64,000 bases of DNA from Rhodococcus sp. KRD162 (lineage in GTDB: Bacteria; Actinomycetota; Actinomycetes; Mycobacteriales; Mycobacteriaceae), in the NCBI RefSeq assembly GCF_017168335.1, contig NZ_JABFAU010000015.1, positions 14,075 to 78,074 on the forward strand, read 5' to 3'. The translations under genes were made by a program, and so were the position numbers. Every line of letters begins with the position of its first letter. The first letter of the stretch is position 1. Positions 1-7,936 of this stretch are shown piece by piece. Under the pieces are notes generated by a model. The model was not told where the DNA came from, made no database searches, and saw only the letters and a program-made list of their open reading frames with translations.

Positions 1-129
1 ATCGCCGTCCTCGAAGCGATGAAAATGGAAAACCCCGTCAACGCCCACAAAGCAGGCACCATCACCGGCCTGACCGTCACCGCAGGCGACGCCATCACCC
101 AAGGCACCGTCCTCACCGAAATCAAGTGA
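1..129 (+). CDS. accA3: Acetyl/propionyl-CoA carboxylase alpha subunit, C-terminal end (partial)
   Basis: Only the last 42 residues are in the window. They carry the biotinyl-lysine motif EAMKMEN and the following beta-hairpin of a biotin carboxyl carrier domain, ending in TGA at 127-129. The lysine of AMKM is the residue that is biotinylated and carries carboxyl groups between the carboxylase and transferase active sites. The symbol rests on this motif plus gene order: in mycobacteria accA3 lies a little upstream of lhr and nei2, as here. The carboxylase domain itself lies outside the window, so other biotin-dependent carboxylases with a C-terminal carrier domain are not excluded. Confidence 0.85.
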   Translation: MAVLEAMKMENPVNAHKAGTITGLTVTAGDAITQGTVLTEIK

Positions 130-185
130 CGACACGTCCGTGACTCGAAGCGGAATTCGGCACTGATTCGAAACTCGGGTCGCGC

Positions 186-191
186 TACCCT
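186..191 (+). promoter_or_regulatory. Candidate -10 element (TACCCT) for a leaderless transcript
   Basis: TACCCT fits the actinobacterial TANNNT -10 consensus and ends 6 bases before the ATG at 198. No Shine-Dalgarno-like sequence lies between them. That spacing would place the transcription start at or next to the start codon, so the DUF1707 gene may be translated from a leaderless mRNA. No convincing -35 box was seen. Prediction only. Confidence 0.35.
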
Positions 192-197
192 GTAGCC

Positions 198-623
198 ATG
201 TCGGAGCCTCCAGAAATTCGTATCGGCACAGTCGACCGGGAAAAAGCACTCGAGGCGTTGAGCCAGCACTTCAGCGAGGGCCGTCTGACGGTTCCCGAGT
301 TCGACGAGCGCAGTGCCAGCATCGCTTCCGCCATGACGCGTGGGGAGCTCGACAAGGTCTTCGTCGATCTCCCCGCGGCCGCGGACACGTCCCGCAAGCC
401 CGTTCAGCTCGGGAAGTCGGAAGTTTCGGCCGACACCGGCGGCGGCGGTGTCGACTGGGCCGCAGTGGTGATGCCACTGGTCATCTTCGGTTCCTTGGCG
501 TTGTTCTTCCTCACCGATTTCGACCAGAAATGGCTGTTCTTCCTTCTCATTCCGCTTGCCGGCGCGCTCTTGTCCGCCGGCGGGCAATCCACGAAGAAGA
601 AGAAAAAGAAGAAGGATCGTTGA
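198..623 (+). CDS. DUF1707 domain membrane protein
   Basis: This 141-residue protein opens with a DUF1707 (SHOCT-like) domain at about residues 5-58. Its hallmarks are an RIGTVDREKALEAL-type start, a GRLTVPEFDER segment and a run ending LDKVFVDLPA. A linker is followed by two hydrophobic helices (about 88-107 and 112-130) and a very basic tail with seven lysines in a row. DUF1707 is common in actinobacteria, often joined to membrane segments, and has no settled biochemical role. The tail is presumably cytosolic by the positive-inside rule. The stop codon overlaps the TTG start of the next gene (TTGA at 620-623), so the two are probably co-translated. Confidence 0.85.
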   Translation: MSEPPEIRIGTVDREKALEALSQHFSEGRLTVPEFDERSASIASAMTRGELDKVFVDLPAAADTSRKPVQLGKSEVSADTGGGGVDWAAVVMPLVIFGSLALFFLTDFDQKWLFFLLIPLAGALLSAGGQSTKKKKKKKDR

Positions 624-1306
624 AGGCTCTCCTGTTCGACGTGTTCGGCACCGTCGTCGACTGGCGCACCAGCGTCGCCCGCGAGGTGCGATCCATGTGT
701 GGTCCGGATGTCGACAGTGTTGCCTTCGCCGACCGCTGGCGCAGCCTGTACCAACCGGCGATGGAAGAGGTGCGCTCCGGCCGCCGGCCCTTCACCCGGC
801 TCGACGTACTGCATCTGGAATCTCTCCGACTCGTGCTCTCGGAGTTCGGCGTTCGGTTGAACGAGAACGACGTGGATGTGTTGAATCGGTCGTGGCACCG
901 ACTGGACCCCTGGCCGGATTCGATTCCCGGACTCTCCCGGCTGCGCACCGAGTTCATCATCGCCCCGCTCTCCAACGGCAATATCTCGCTGCTGCTCGAC
1001 ATGGCGAAGAACGCCGGACTGCCGTGGGACGCAATCCTCGGAGCAGAACCAGTCCAGGCCTACAAGCCCATGCCCGACGCGTATCTCCGCACCGCAGATC
1101 TTCTGGATCTCGAGCCGAGCGAGTGCATGATGGTGGCCGCGCACAACAGTGACCTCGCGGCGGCCGCGGGCTGCGGCTTCGCAACGGCATTCGTCGCCCG
1201 TCCCCTCGAGCACGGTCCCAGTCAGACCACCGACCTCACCGCCGAAGCCGAGTGGACACACAGCGTCGACTCGATCGATTCTCTCGCAACACGATTGGGC
1301 TGCTGA
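620..1306 (+). CDS. HAD superfamily, haloacid dehalogenase type II
   Basis: A protein of 228 residues from a TTG start at 620 begins MKALLFDVFGTVVDWR. It contains the catalytic aspartate of HAD motif I and the FGT-xVDWR pattern typical of type II L-2-haloacid dehalogenases. Motif II appears as PLSNGN, the downstream lysine region as EPVQAYKPMPDAY, and motif III as an AAHNSDL segment. The family hydrolyses C-halogen or C-O bonds through an aspartyl ester. Many genomic members have unknown natural substrates, so haloacid activity is a family-level call. An upstream in-frame ATG at 530 is rejected because it would lie inside DUF1707 coding sequence and the homology starts at the TTG. Confidence 0.85.
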   Translation: MKALLFDVFGTVVDWRTSVAREVRSMCGPDVDSVAFADRWRSLYQPAMEEVRSGRRPFTRLDVLHLESLRLVLSEFGVRLNENDVDVLNRSWHRLDPWPDSIPGLSRLRTEFIIAPLSNGNISLLLDMAKNAGLPWDAILGAEPVQAYKPMPDAYLRTADLLDLEPSECMMVAAHNSDLAAAAGCGFATAFVARPLEHGPSQTTDLTAEAEWTHSVDSIDSLATRLGC

Positions 1307-1312
1307 CAACCA

Positions 1313-1609
1313 TTACCGCGTCAGCGGAATCAGCTCGTGCGCAATCCATACGTCCACGTCCCGGTGCGAACGGAAGCGAACAATCGTCAGCTCCGGGCGG
1401 CGCACACTCAGTCGCTGCACTCGCTCGGTCGTCGACCGGTAGGTGTTCCATGCCCACCGAACGACGTGCTCGCGGTCGAAGAAGATGCGGTGCAGGGAGG
1501 GTTCGATGTTGCCGTTCCACAGCTCGCGCCTACCGAGCCTTCGCCGTAGCGTCCGAATCATCACCTGCCGCATGACTGTTCGGCGCGGTAGGTCGAGCCA
1601 CAGAAACAA
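1313..1609 (-). pseudogene. 5'-truncated adenylate-kinase-like P-loop ATPase remnant
   Basis: The 98 residues resemble the C-terminal half of actinobacterial AAA/adenylate-kinase-like proteins. They include a strand-plus-LDLPRR motif, a TLRR...RRELWNGN block and a WAW helix. The N-terminal half with the Walker A loop is missing. The matching reading frame continues a few codons upstream but runs straight into the 3' end of the methyltransferase gene in another frame, with no start region. The apparent start is an internal TTG with no ribosome site. I therefore read it as the remnant of a longer gene whose 5' part was lost at a junction around 1610-1640. A functional short protein is possible but unlikely. 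Confidence 0.6.
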
Positions 1610-1640
1610 CGGGGCAACGGTGCGTCCGGTCCGAGGATCA

Positions 1641-2285
1641 CTACCGTCTCGTTCGTGTGCGCGCCATCAGATAGGCCTGCGGTGTCGGCTCGTATCCCAC
1701 CGGAGCCCGGTGCACTCGAACCTCGATCTCGAAGCCGGCGTCGACCAGCATCTTTTCGATATCGTCCGGGTCCAGTCGGTAGGCGTCGTACGAGACCGAG
1801 TGTCCGTAAACATGTTCGAGCCGCACTCGCTCGTCGCCGGATTGAAATGCCAGCAGCAGCAGACCATCTGCTTCCAACGCTCGGTTCAGTTCGGCGAATA
1901 CCGCTGGCAGCCGCTCGGGCGGCGTGTGGATGATCGAATACCAGGCCACGATGCCGGCGAGGGCTCCGTCCCCGGCGTCCAGTGCCTCCATCGATCCGAC
2001 ATCGAATCTCAGGTGTGGGTATTCACGCCGCGCAACCTCGATCATGTTGGGCGACAAGTCCATCCCCGCTACGTCGAGGCCGAGTCGGTGCAGATGCTCG
2101 GTGACGCGGCCGGTTCCACAGCCGACCTCGAGAACCTCACCTACTGGAACTCTTTGTGCGAACGTCGCCAACAGACCGTGCTCGAGGTGCTTACCGTCGA
2201 GTTCGTCGCGAACGAGGTCGGCATAGCTTTCGGCAACGGTGTCGTAGGCCGTCCTCGTCATCGAAACATGCTGTTGTTCGGCCAC
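1641..2285 (-). CDS. Class I SAM-dependent methyltransferase
   Basis: A 214-residue Rossmann-fold methyltransferase. Motif I is VLEVGCGTGR (about residues 51-60), the acidic second-strand residue is in GMDLSPNMIEVAR, and the post-II/III region reads GIVAWYSIIHTPPE, followed by a LLLAF strand. It carries an N-terminal YDTVAESYADL segment common to ubiE-like and small-molecule methyltransferases. The substrate cannot be told from sequence. A VOC-family gene lies 5 bases upstream on the same strand, so the two probably form an operon. Its 3' end abuts the truncated ATPase remnant, which suggests a rearrangement next to it. Confidence 0.85.
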   Translation of the reverse strand: MAEQQHVSMTRTAYDTVAESYADLVRDELDGKHLEHGLLATFAQRVPVGEVLEVGCGTGRVTEHLHRLGLDVAGMDLSPNMIEVARREYPHLRFDVGSMEALDAGDGALAGIVAWYSIIHTPPERLPAVFAELNRALEADGLLLLAFQSGDERVRLEHVYGHSVSYDAYRLDPDDIEKMLVDAGFEIEVRVHRAPVGYEPTPQAYLMARTRTRR

Positions 2286-2290
2286 AGTGG

Positions 2291-2692
2291 CTACGGTACC
2301 GGCTCACCCGGCGTCGGCAGGTACGAGTGCGTCAGCATCTCGAAGAAGTGCCCGGTCGGGTCGCGGAAATACACTCCGCGGCCCCCGTGGTCGGTGTTGA
2401 CCTTACCGGGTTCGGTCATCCGAGGGTCGGCCCAGTGTTCGACGCCAAGGTCTTCCAGCCTGGTGTAAGCCGCGTCGAACAGATCGTCGCTGACCCGAAA
2501 CGCATAGTGCTGAACTTGAATATCGTCGAAGGGCGGCTCGGCGAATTGAACGAGAGTTCCATCGGTGAGTTGCACGTTGACGAACGGCCCCCAAGATGGC
2601 GCTTCCGGCAGAGCGAACAGCTCGCGAAAGAACGCCGCAGAATCGGAACTGTTCTTCGCAACAACGATGGTGTGATCGAACGAAATGGACAC
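2291..2692 (-). CDS. VOC (glyoxalase/bleomycin-resistance) family protein
   Basis: A single VOC domain of 133 residues starts FDHTIVVAKN and ends with the second beta-alpha-beta unit RGVYFRDPTGHFFEMLTH. The second histidine and the glutamate of that tail fit metal ligands of the fold. The GTG start at 2692 was chosen because AGGAGG lies 7 bases upstream and homology begins there. The longer frame to 2794 has no ribosome site and an unconvincing N-terminus. VOC proteins include glyoxalases, dioxygenases and antibiotic-binding proteins, so no substrate is proposed. It precedes the methyltransferase by 5 bases. Confidence 0.82.
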   Translation of the reverse strand: MSISFDHTIVVAKNSSDSAAFFRELFALPEAPSWGPFVNVQLTDGTLVQFAEPPFDDIQVQHYAFRVSDDLFDAAYTRLEDLGVEHWADPRMTEPGKVNTDHGGRGVYFRDPTGHFFEMLTHSYLPTPGEPVP

Positions 2693-2860
2693 TCGCTGCC
2701 TCCTGGGCAGTACGACGCCTCCATGCCTGACGCAGTCCGTCATCGACACGCGACGCTGCCAATGATGCTCGCACGGACCCCGAATACGAGTCAACCGGTG
2801 AATTCATCACCGTAATTCGGTCTTCTCCTATGACAACATCGCCTCGGAAAGGAACCCAGC

Positions 2861-3367
2861 GTGGTAGGAGCACTTCTGTTCGTTCATGGTGCCGGCGGAT
2901 TCGTCGACGACGCGGAGCTGGCGCACGGGTTGGCCGACGCTCTCGGTCTCGACCTTCGGATGCCCGAGCTATCCGACACCGCAATGGGTTTCGAGGACTG
3001 GGCCGAACCGGTTCGCCGACACCTGGACCAGCTCGGACCTGAGGATTCGGTGATTGCGCATTCCTTCGGCGCGTCGATCCTCGTCAGGGTCTTGGCAGAA
3101 CGTCACAGGCCGTGGCCCGTGCGGGCCACTCTGCTGGCGATGCCGGACTGGACTCCGCGAGGGTGGGACGTCGCCGACTACGCGTTCACCGGGCCCGAGC
3201 CCGAAACAGATCTGGCGCTCCTGCACTGCGGGGACGACGACGTGGTTCCCGTTTCTCACCTGGCGTCGAACTCGACGGTTCTGCCGTCGGCGAGAGTGAT
3301 CGAATTCCCGACCGGTGGACATCAGTTCGACGGCATGATCGACGCAATCGCGGCGGCCTGGACATAG
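2861..3367 (+). CDS. Small alpha/beta hydrolase (RBBP9/YdeN-like)
   Basis: A 168-residue minimal alpha/beta hydrolase. The oxyanion strand is LLFVHGAGG at the N-terminus and the nucleophile elbow is AHSFGAS with serine near residue 70. The acid is in a CGDDDVVP segment and the catalytic histidine in GGHQFDG near the end. Length and lack of a lid domain match the RBBP9/YdeN serine-hydrolase group, whose natural substrates are mostly unknown. GTG at 2861 is preceded by a purine-rich GGAAAGGAA. A long perfect palindrome starts just after its stop and may end transcription. Confidence 0.8.
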   Translation: MVGALLFVHGAGGFVDDAELAHGLADALGLDLRMPELSDTAMGFEDWAEPVRRHLDQLGPEDSVIAHSFGASILVRVLAERHRPWPVRATLLAMPDWTPRGWDVADYAFTGPEPETDLALLHCGDDDVVPVSHLASNSTVLPSARVIEFPTGGHQFDGMIDAIAAAWT

Positions 3368-3369
3368 CA

Positions 3370-3423
3370 CCCCGTCGTGCGCCTTTTGCGTACCTGGAGG
3401 TACGCAAAAGGCGCACGACGGGG
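3370..3423. repeat. Perfect 54-base palindrome (stem up to 26 bp)
   Basis: Bases 3370-3394 are the exact reverse complement of 3399-3423, and 3395/3398 also pair, leaving two or four loop bases. The arm reads CCCCGTCGTGCGCCTTTTGC and continues. It sits 2 bases after the hydrolase stop. No T-run follows on either strand, so it is not a textbook terminator, though a hairpin this strong would probably stop or stabilise transcripts. It could also be a dispersed intergenic repeat. Confidence 0.9.
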
Positions 3424-3628
3424 GCGACTCGGTTCGCCAGGAGTTCGACCCGTTGTGAAAATGGGACCGTTCCCTGATCCTCCGACCTGCTCCCACGCTG
3501 GTGATGTTGAGCGGGACACCCTTTTCTCGTCTGTCGCGAGGAGGGCCAGAACCAGGTCGTTCTGTCCGCCGGAGACGGTATAACGGACCGGGTAGCGAAC
3601 TGTTCGATCGAGGAACAAGGAGATCGAC

Positions 3629-4390
3629 ATGCTGGACCGGCAGCTCTTCGATGACGGTGTCGAGATCGGTGGGCACGGCGCGGTTGCCATCGAAGATGGC
3701 AAGCCCTACTTCATGGGTGCGGGCTTCGAGCCGCCAGATGGACTGTCAGACAAGGCTGTACAGTTGACAGGTTCGGTTGCGGAGACGCTGGCGACACAGG
3801 TGAATCCCGTACGCCCTTGGGTGGCGATTCGTGGTCGCTGGCGTGGCCGTGGAATCGAATTGACTGATGCGGAGATCCTCGACCGGTCGCCGGTGCCGGG
3901 CGAGTCTGTTGATCGCCCGGCCGTACCCTGCGATGCCCCTTCCGGTGGATGGGTCGGCCATCCGAATCCGCGCAAGGAGTGGACGGACGAGGAGAAAGAG
4001 CTGCGCAGTTCTGGCGTTGTCGTTTCGCGGACCTCCGTCGAGATAGAAGACGGCAGTTACGTTTTCGTGTTTCTGGTATCCGATCGTGCCGCCGCAACGG
4101 CAGTACTCCACCAGCTCTACGACGCGAACTCCATATGCGTCACACTGGCACGATGGACTGCGGATACGCAGCGGGAAACGATGCGTGCTCTGATCGACCC
4201 CAGTTCCCCGTGGTCGGACATCTTGTTCGGATTCGGTCAGTCTCCCGACGCCGAGGGGCAGAATCATATTGTCGCGGAACCGCTGGCGGTGACCGGCGAG
4301 CTCGAGCGTTGGCTACGAGACCAGCCGGATGGCCTTGTCGAACTACACCCCGCGTTGTGGAAACTCGTTCAGTCGATCGACAGGTTGTAG
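3629..4390 (+). CDS. Conserved-looking hypothetical protein, 253 aa
   Basis: I do not recognise this protein. AAGGAG lies 6 bases before the ATG, so it is very likely expressed. The sequence is soluble and mixed alpha/beta with no signal peptide or membrane helix. A segment near residues 60-80 (VAIRGRWRGRGIELTDAEIL) and a later stretch with a hydrophobic VFVFLVSD strand stand out. The C-terminal third is helical and tryptophan-containing. The neighbours (hydrolase upstream, peptidase facing it) give no functional hint. No catalytic motif of a known family was found. Confidence 0.6.
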   Translation: MLDRQLFDDGVEIGGHGAVAIEDGKPYFMGAGFEPPDGLSDKAVQLTGSVAETLATQVNPVRPWVAIRGRWRGRGIELTDAEILDRSPVPGESVDRPAVPCDAPSGGWVGHPNPRKEWTDEEKELRSSGVVVSRTSVEIEDGSYVFVFLVSDRAAATAVLHQLYDANSICVTLARWTADTQRETMRALIDPSSPWSDILFGFGQSPDAEGQNHIVAEPLAVTGELERWLRDQPDGLVELHPALWKLVQSIDRL

Positions 4391-4516
4391 GAGCTGGGCA
4401 GGCCGGTTGATGACGAACCAGTTCGCGGCGAGCGTCAGAGGTACGACGAATTGCGCAGCGGGGATTCAGCGAGCCGCAATCAACTCGGGCAGAAAGAACG
4501 TGGACGAAGTCGACGA

Positions 4517-5929
4517 TCAGTGTGAAGAAGCGTATCGAAACGCTCGGATGGCGGCGAATAGCTTCTTCACTTTGCCGGGCACTGTGACTTTTCCGAAAGC
4601 GGAGCTGTCGACGCTGCCCGCAAGATGCGTCTGTAACTTGCGGAAGCTGTCGACTTGCCGACTGAGGGCGTCTATGTCGACGACATCGTCGTTCGTTTCG
4701 GCGAGTAGATACTGCGGCATAGTGATAAGGGAGACAGCGGGTATGTGGTGCTGCAACAGGGGTTCGCCTTCTCCGAACTGCACGATCGGCCCGGGCTTGA
4801 CGGGGTGTCCTTTCCCGACTTCGACGCCACTCCAGGTGCTACGCACGAGTTCGGCGAGTTCAGCGGTCGTTGCGTAGAGCAGCTCCGGTTCCAAGGTGCC
4901 GCTTGGTCCGTAGTGACCGGAAGTCGAGTCGACACTGTAATGCTTCGCTCCGAGGTGCTCGATCGCGAGGCCAGCAACGGCATGAAGTCCGCCGCCCGTC
5001 GGTGACCACAGTTCGGGGTGCTTGTCGAGCCAGGCGGTCGTGGCTTGTCCGTGCTTGGTGACGGCAGGAATGCGCAGGTGACCGGCGGTGTAGACGAACA
5101 CAATCGTCCGGTTGTGCGGGACGGTCACTGCCTCGTGTGCAAGCGCCAGGAGAGCGAGATGACCGTTTTCTTCGACTGCGTTCCCGCCGTCGCTGTGAGT
5201 GACGACCAGAACTGCTTCCTTCGCCTGCGGTCCCGTGCCGGGCGAGACGGCCCACAGCGTGTCCATCGAGGCTCCGGGTGTCCGGTCAGCAGCGAGTGTC
5301 AGTGTGGCTTCTTCCCCCGCTTCGGCAGCACGAACGAGGGCGTCCGCTTCGGACTCGGGTGCCCACACCGCTGGAATCCCCTGGTAGTCACGGGTGAACG
5401 GGAGGTACTGGGCATGCGCGGCGCTATCGGGGAGGTCGCGCCAGATGGCGACAACGCCGAGGACCCCCGCTTTGCGTGCTCTCGCCAAGTCGGTTCCAGC
5501 GAGTTCCGACCCGACGACGGGATTCGAGAGCGTGTGAAACGGCAATTCCCCGCCCCACGTGTCGAAGAGCAGATGAGCCGGAACGTCGATGTTGCGGGCC
5601 TCGATCACGGCGATCTTGCCGGACGCCGATTTCCAGTTCTTCAATCGTCCGCGCAGCATGATCAGTGGCCCGGTAACCCCCGCTGCCGGTGTTTTGCCAG
5701 AATATGACCACGCCGAACTCAGAACGATGCTGCGCCCCTTGACGGTAAGGCCTATCTGGTCGGGGGTGGCATCCCACCGCTCGAACGAGTGCGAGTCCCG
5801 ATTCACATCGAGACCCAGGTCGGTCAGGTCAAGTGCGACCTCCTCGATGAGCGCACGGTGGGCATCGTTGCCCGAGCTACGCGGGCCCAGTTCCTGCAGC
5901 CGGCGAATTTTTGCAGCGTAATCGTTCAT
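4517..5929 (-). CDS. Peptidase M28-like (zinc aminopeptidase fold) protein
   Basis: The 470-residue product combines an N-terminal helical segment, a PA-like insert (about residues 95-235, with GPLIMLRGR and GKIAVIEA strands) and a C-terminal peptidase core. The core opens with VVTHSDGGNAVEENGHLALLAL, which resembles the first metal-binding stretch of M28 peptidases (His, Asp, Glu in order) but is not fully canonical. ATG at 5929 is supported by GGAGGA 4 bases upstream; the longer frame has no ribosome site. No signal peptide is seen, so it is probably cytoplasmic. Catalytic activity is uncertain because the later metal ligands are not obvious. Confidence 0.65.
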   Translation of the reverse strand: MNDYAAKIRRLQELGPRSSGNDAHRALIEEVALDLTDLGLDVNRDSHSFERWDATPDQIGLTVKGRSIVLSSAWSYSGKTPAAGVTGPLIMLRGRLKNWKSASGKIAVIEARNIDVPAHLLFDTWGGELPFHTLSNPVVGSELAGTDLARARKAGVLGVVAIWRDLPDSAAHAQYLPFTRDYQGIPAVWAPESEADALVRAAEAGEEATLTLAADRTPGASMDTLWAVSPGTGPQAKEAVLVVTHSDGGNAVEENGHLALLALAHEAVTVPHNRTIVFVYTAGHLRIPAVTKHGQATTAWLDKHPELWSPTGGGLHAVAGLAIEHLGAKHYSVDSTSGHYGPSGTLEPELLYATTAELAELVRSTWSGVEVGKGHPVKPGPIVQFGEGEPLLQHHIPAVSLITMPQYLLAETNDDVVDIDALSRQVDSFRKLQTHLAGSVDSSAFGKVTVPGKVKKLFAAIRAFRYASSH

Positions 5930-6591
5930 AGTTTCCTCCGTTGCGATAAAGACGCGATGGACTGTGACGAGCGATGCCCGAGCCCTAGGACGTCGTGCTC
6001 GAGGGCAGGTGAACTCTGCGAGTACATCCCACGCGGCCAACGCGGAATTGGACAAGGACTGTTTCTCGCCCTAGCTGCCGAATGCGAAAACCACACAATC
6101 GAGATCATACGCAAACCTCACGAACGGGCAACTCCGACTGCGGCATTGGTCACGGCATCGAGTCCGCCCAAACCTCTGCAGCACGGACGTGGACAACTCC
6201 GTCGTGGTCGTCCGATGGACGGCGATGTCACAGATCCCACGAAACGACACCTCCCCGCGGCTATCGGCGAAAACACCAGTGCCACAGTACTCGTGGGCGG
6301 CGCAGCGTCGATCTGTCTGCATCTGAGCAGTACCTTGAACGATACCGACAAGGCACGCGGCATCTTTCTCGGCCACACCAAGATCCCGGACAAGCAGATC
6401 AGCAAGGGCTGCACCGAGGACGCCCAGAAGCCACTACGCGCAATACTCGACGCGGATGCACTTCGCATGAGGTCATGAATTTTCTGTGACGAGTTTTGTT
6501 CTGTGGTGCCTCAGGAATTTCGTATCAACGGCACGCAACCGGCCATCACTGAATCGGTGTATTCGGGCCAAGGCATTTCATCGCTGTCCGG
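5930..6591. other. Region of about 660 bases with no recognisable gene
   Basis: Open frames run through this stretch on both strands but none has a ribosome site or a family resemblance I can defend. It holds the 5' regions of the divergent peptidase and regulator genes, and may include decayed coding sequence around 6230-6470. Confidence 0.5.
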
Positions 6592-6657
6592 GTGGGATGC
6601 GAGGGGTGCGGCGTGGGCGAACTGGGCTTCGCGTTTGCCGTCGGCCATCATGAACAG

Positions 6658-7791
6658 ATGACCGTGCCTCGCGCTACTTCGGCGCTGCTGAATGCCCTGG
6701 AGGCCGACGGGCACGTGGTCGGCCCCACGGTGTCGCGCATCCGAGAAGAAATCACTGCATATGCTTCAGTTTCCGACGCTGCCATCGCAGCGGCCGCTGA
6801 ACGCAACTTACGTAGAGCGGTGCGCACGCTTCGAGACGGCACAGTGCCAGAAATGCAGGACATCTGGGAAGCCGACACCTCCATCAAGGAGAGGCTGCGT
6901 GCCGGAGTCCCCATCGAGGATGTGATGGCCGGGTTTCGCGTGTCGATTTCATGCATTCAGGATCGCCTCGTGGAGCTCGCCGCAGAACTGAAGATCGAAG
7001 GATCCGAGGTGGTCCGATTGACGCGCGTGTTGTGGAAACTCGGCGACGTCTTCTCGGCCCAAGCGGCATCCAGCTACCGACAGTACGGAGTGGCGAGCGA
7101 ACTGGCCGAACAACGCCTGAGGGACGAGATGCTGCTGGCACTTTTGGCCGGCCCTGTTGCGGCCGAGTCCTTCGACCGCGGGATGGCCGTACTCGGGCTC
7201 GATCGTCACGAATTGTATGTTCCGTTTGTCACTCGCCGCACCGATGCCGCAGATTCGGCGACACTCCAACGAGCCCTCGCCGGTCACTCGCGAGGTGAGG
7301 TGTGCATCGTCGTGCCGAAGGGACAACAGCTCCTGGGACTGATGTCGCGAATACCGAAGGCAATCGACGATGTTGCCCTCGCTGTAGGCCCGGCGACTGA
7401 GCCGGCTCGCCTGCACAATGCGTTCGCCGTTGCCGAACGCGTGCTCGATGCGACAGCTCCCACCGAATTGGGGGTGCACAGCCTCGACACTCTTGGGTGG
7501 CGGCTCGGGGTGCCGATGGATTCCGAACTCGCCGCTTTTCTTCGCAAGCGCCACCTCGATCCGTTGCACAGAACGCGCGGTTCGGCAGCACCGATCATCG
7601 CTGCAGTACGAGCCTTCTTGGAACACAACCGCAGCATCCCCCTTGCCGCTGATGCGATGCACGTGCATGTCAATACCTTGCGATACCGCCTTGCGCGGTT
7701 CGAGGAACTGACCGGCGAATCACTGTCGAACACCGACACGATCATCGAACTGTCGTGGGCCCTCCGATCTGACGACATCGCAACTTCGTAG
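6658..7791 (+). CDS. PucR/CdaR-type transcriptional regulator
   Basis: A protein of 377 residues from ATG 6658. The N-terminal part (REEITAYASVSDAAI...RAG.PIEDVMAGFRV) resembles the RsbRD-type N-terminal domain found in actinobacterial PucR-family regulators. The middle is CdaR-like. The C-terminus is the HTH_30 domain, with FLEHNRSIPLAADAMHVHVNTLRYRL followed by a helix ending in a tryptophan. Such regulators usually activate adjacent catabolic operons in response to substrate. The transporter-thiolase-ligase-SDR cassette begins about 145 bases downstream on the same strand, so it is the likely target. The start is uncertain: an in-frame ATG at 6592 would add 22 residues and neither has a strong ribosome site. 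Confidence 0.82.
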   Translation: MTVPRATSALLNALEADGHVVGPTVSRIREEITAYASVSDAAIAAAAERNLRRAVRTLRDGTVPEMQDIWEADTSIKERLRAGVPIEDVMAGFRVSISCIQDRLVELAAELKIEGSEVVRLTRVLWKLGDVFSAQAASSYRQYGVASELAEQRLRDEMLLALLAGPVAAESFDRGMAVLGLDRHELYVPFVTRRTDAADSATLQRALAGHSRGEVCIVVPKGQQLLGLMSRIPKAIDDVALAVGPATEPARLHNAFAVAERVLDATAPTELGVHSLDTLGWRLGVPMDSELAAFLRKRHLDPLHRTRGSAAPIIAAVRAFLEHNRSIPLAADAMHVHVNTLRYRLARFEELTGESLSNTDTIIELSWALRSDDIATS

Positions 7792-7936
7792 CCAGTTACG
7801 AACAGCGCAGCCGAACCTTGGTCCCCTGTCCGTAGTTTCGGTGTGATCTGGATCGCATAGTTGAGTCGTCGTGCAGCACCACCGCTCGACGCCCACCAGC
7901 GGCCACGGAGGCCGCCATCGCGTACCGGAGACAACT

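Noticed and set aside
594-617. Lysine-repeat purine run at the end of the DUF1707 gene considered as a programmed frameshift site
   Set aside because: The downstream dehalogenase has its own TTG start with full family homology, and no stimulatory structure is evident.
404-1309. Long minus-strand frame (about 300 codons) opposite the DUF1707 and dehalogenase genes
   Set aside because: It is an antisense shadow with homopolymer stretches and no recognisable domain; the plus-strand genes explain the sequence.
5789-6478. Long plus-strand open frame between the peptidase and the regulator
   Set aside because: It overlaps the peptidase start in antisense, has no ribosome site and no family resemblance; treated as non-coding.
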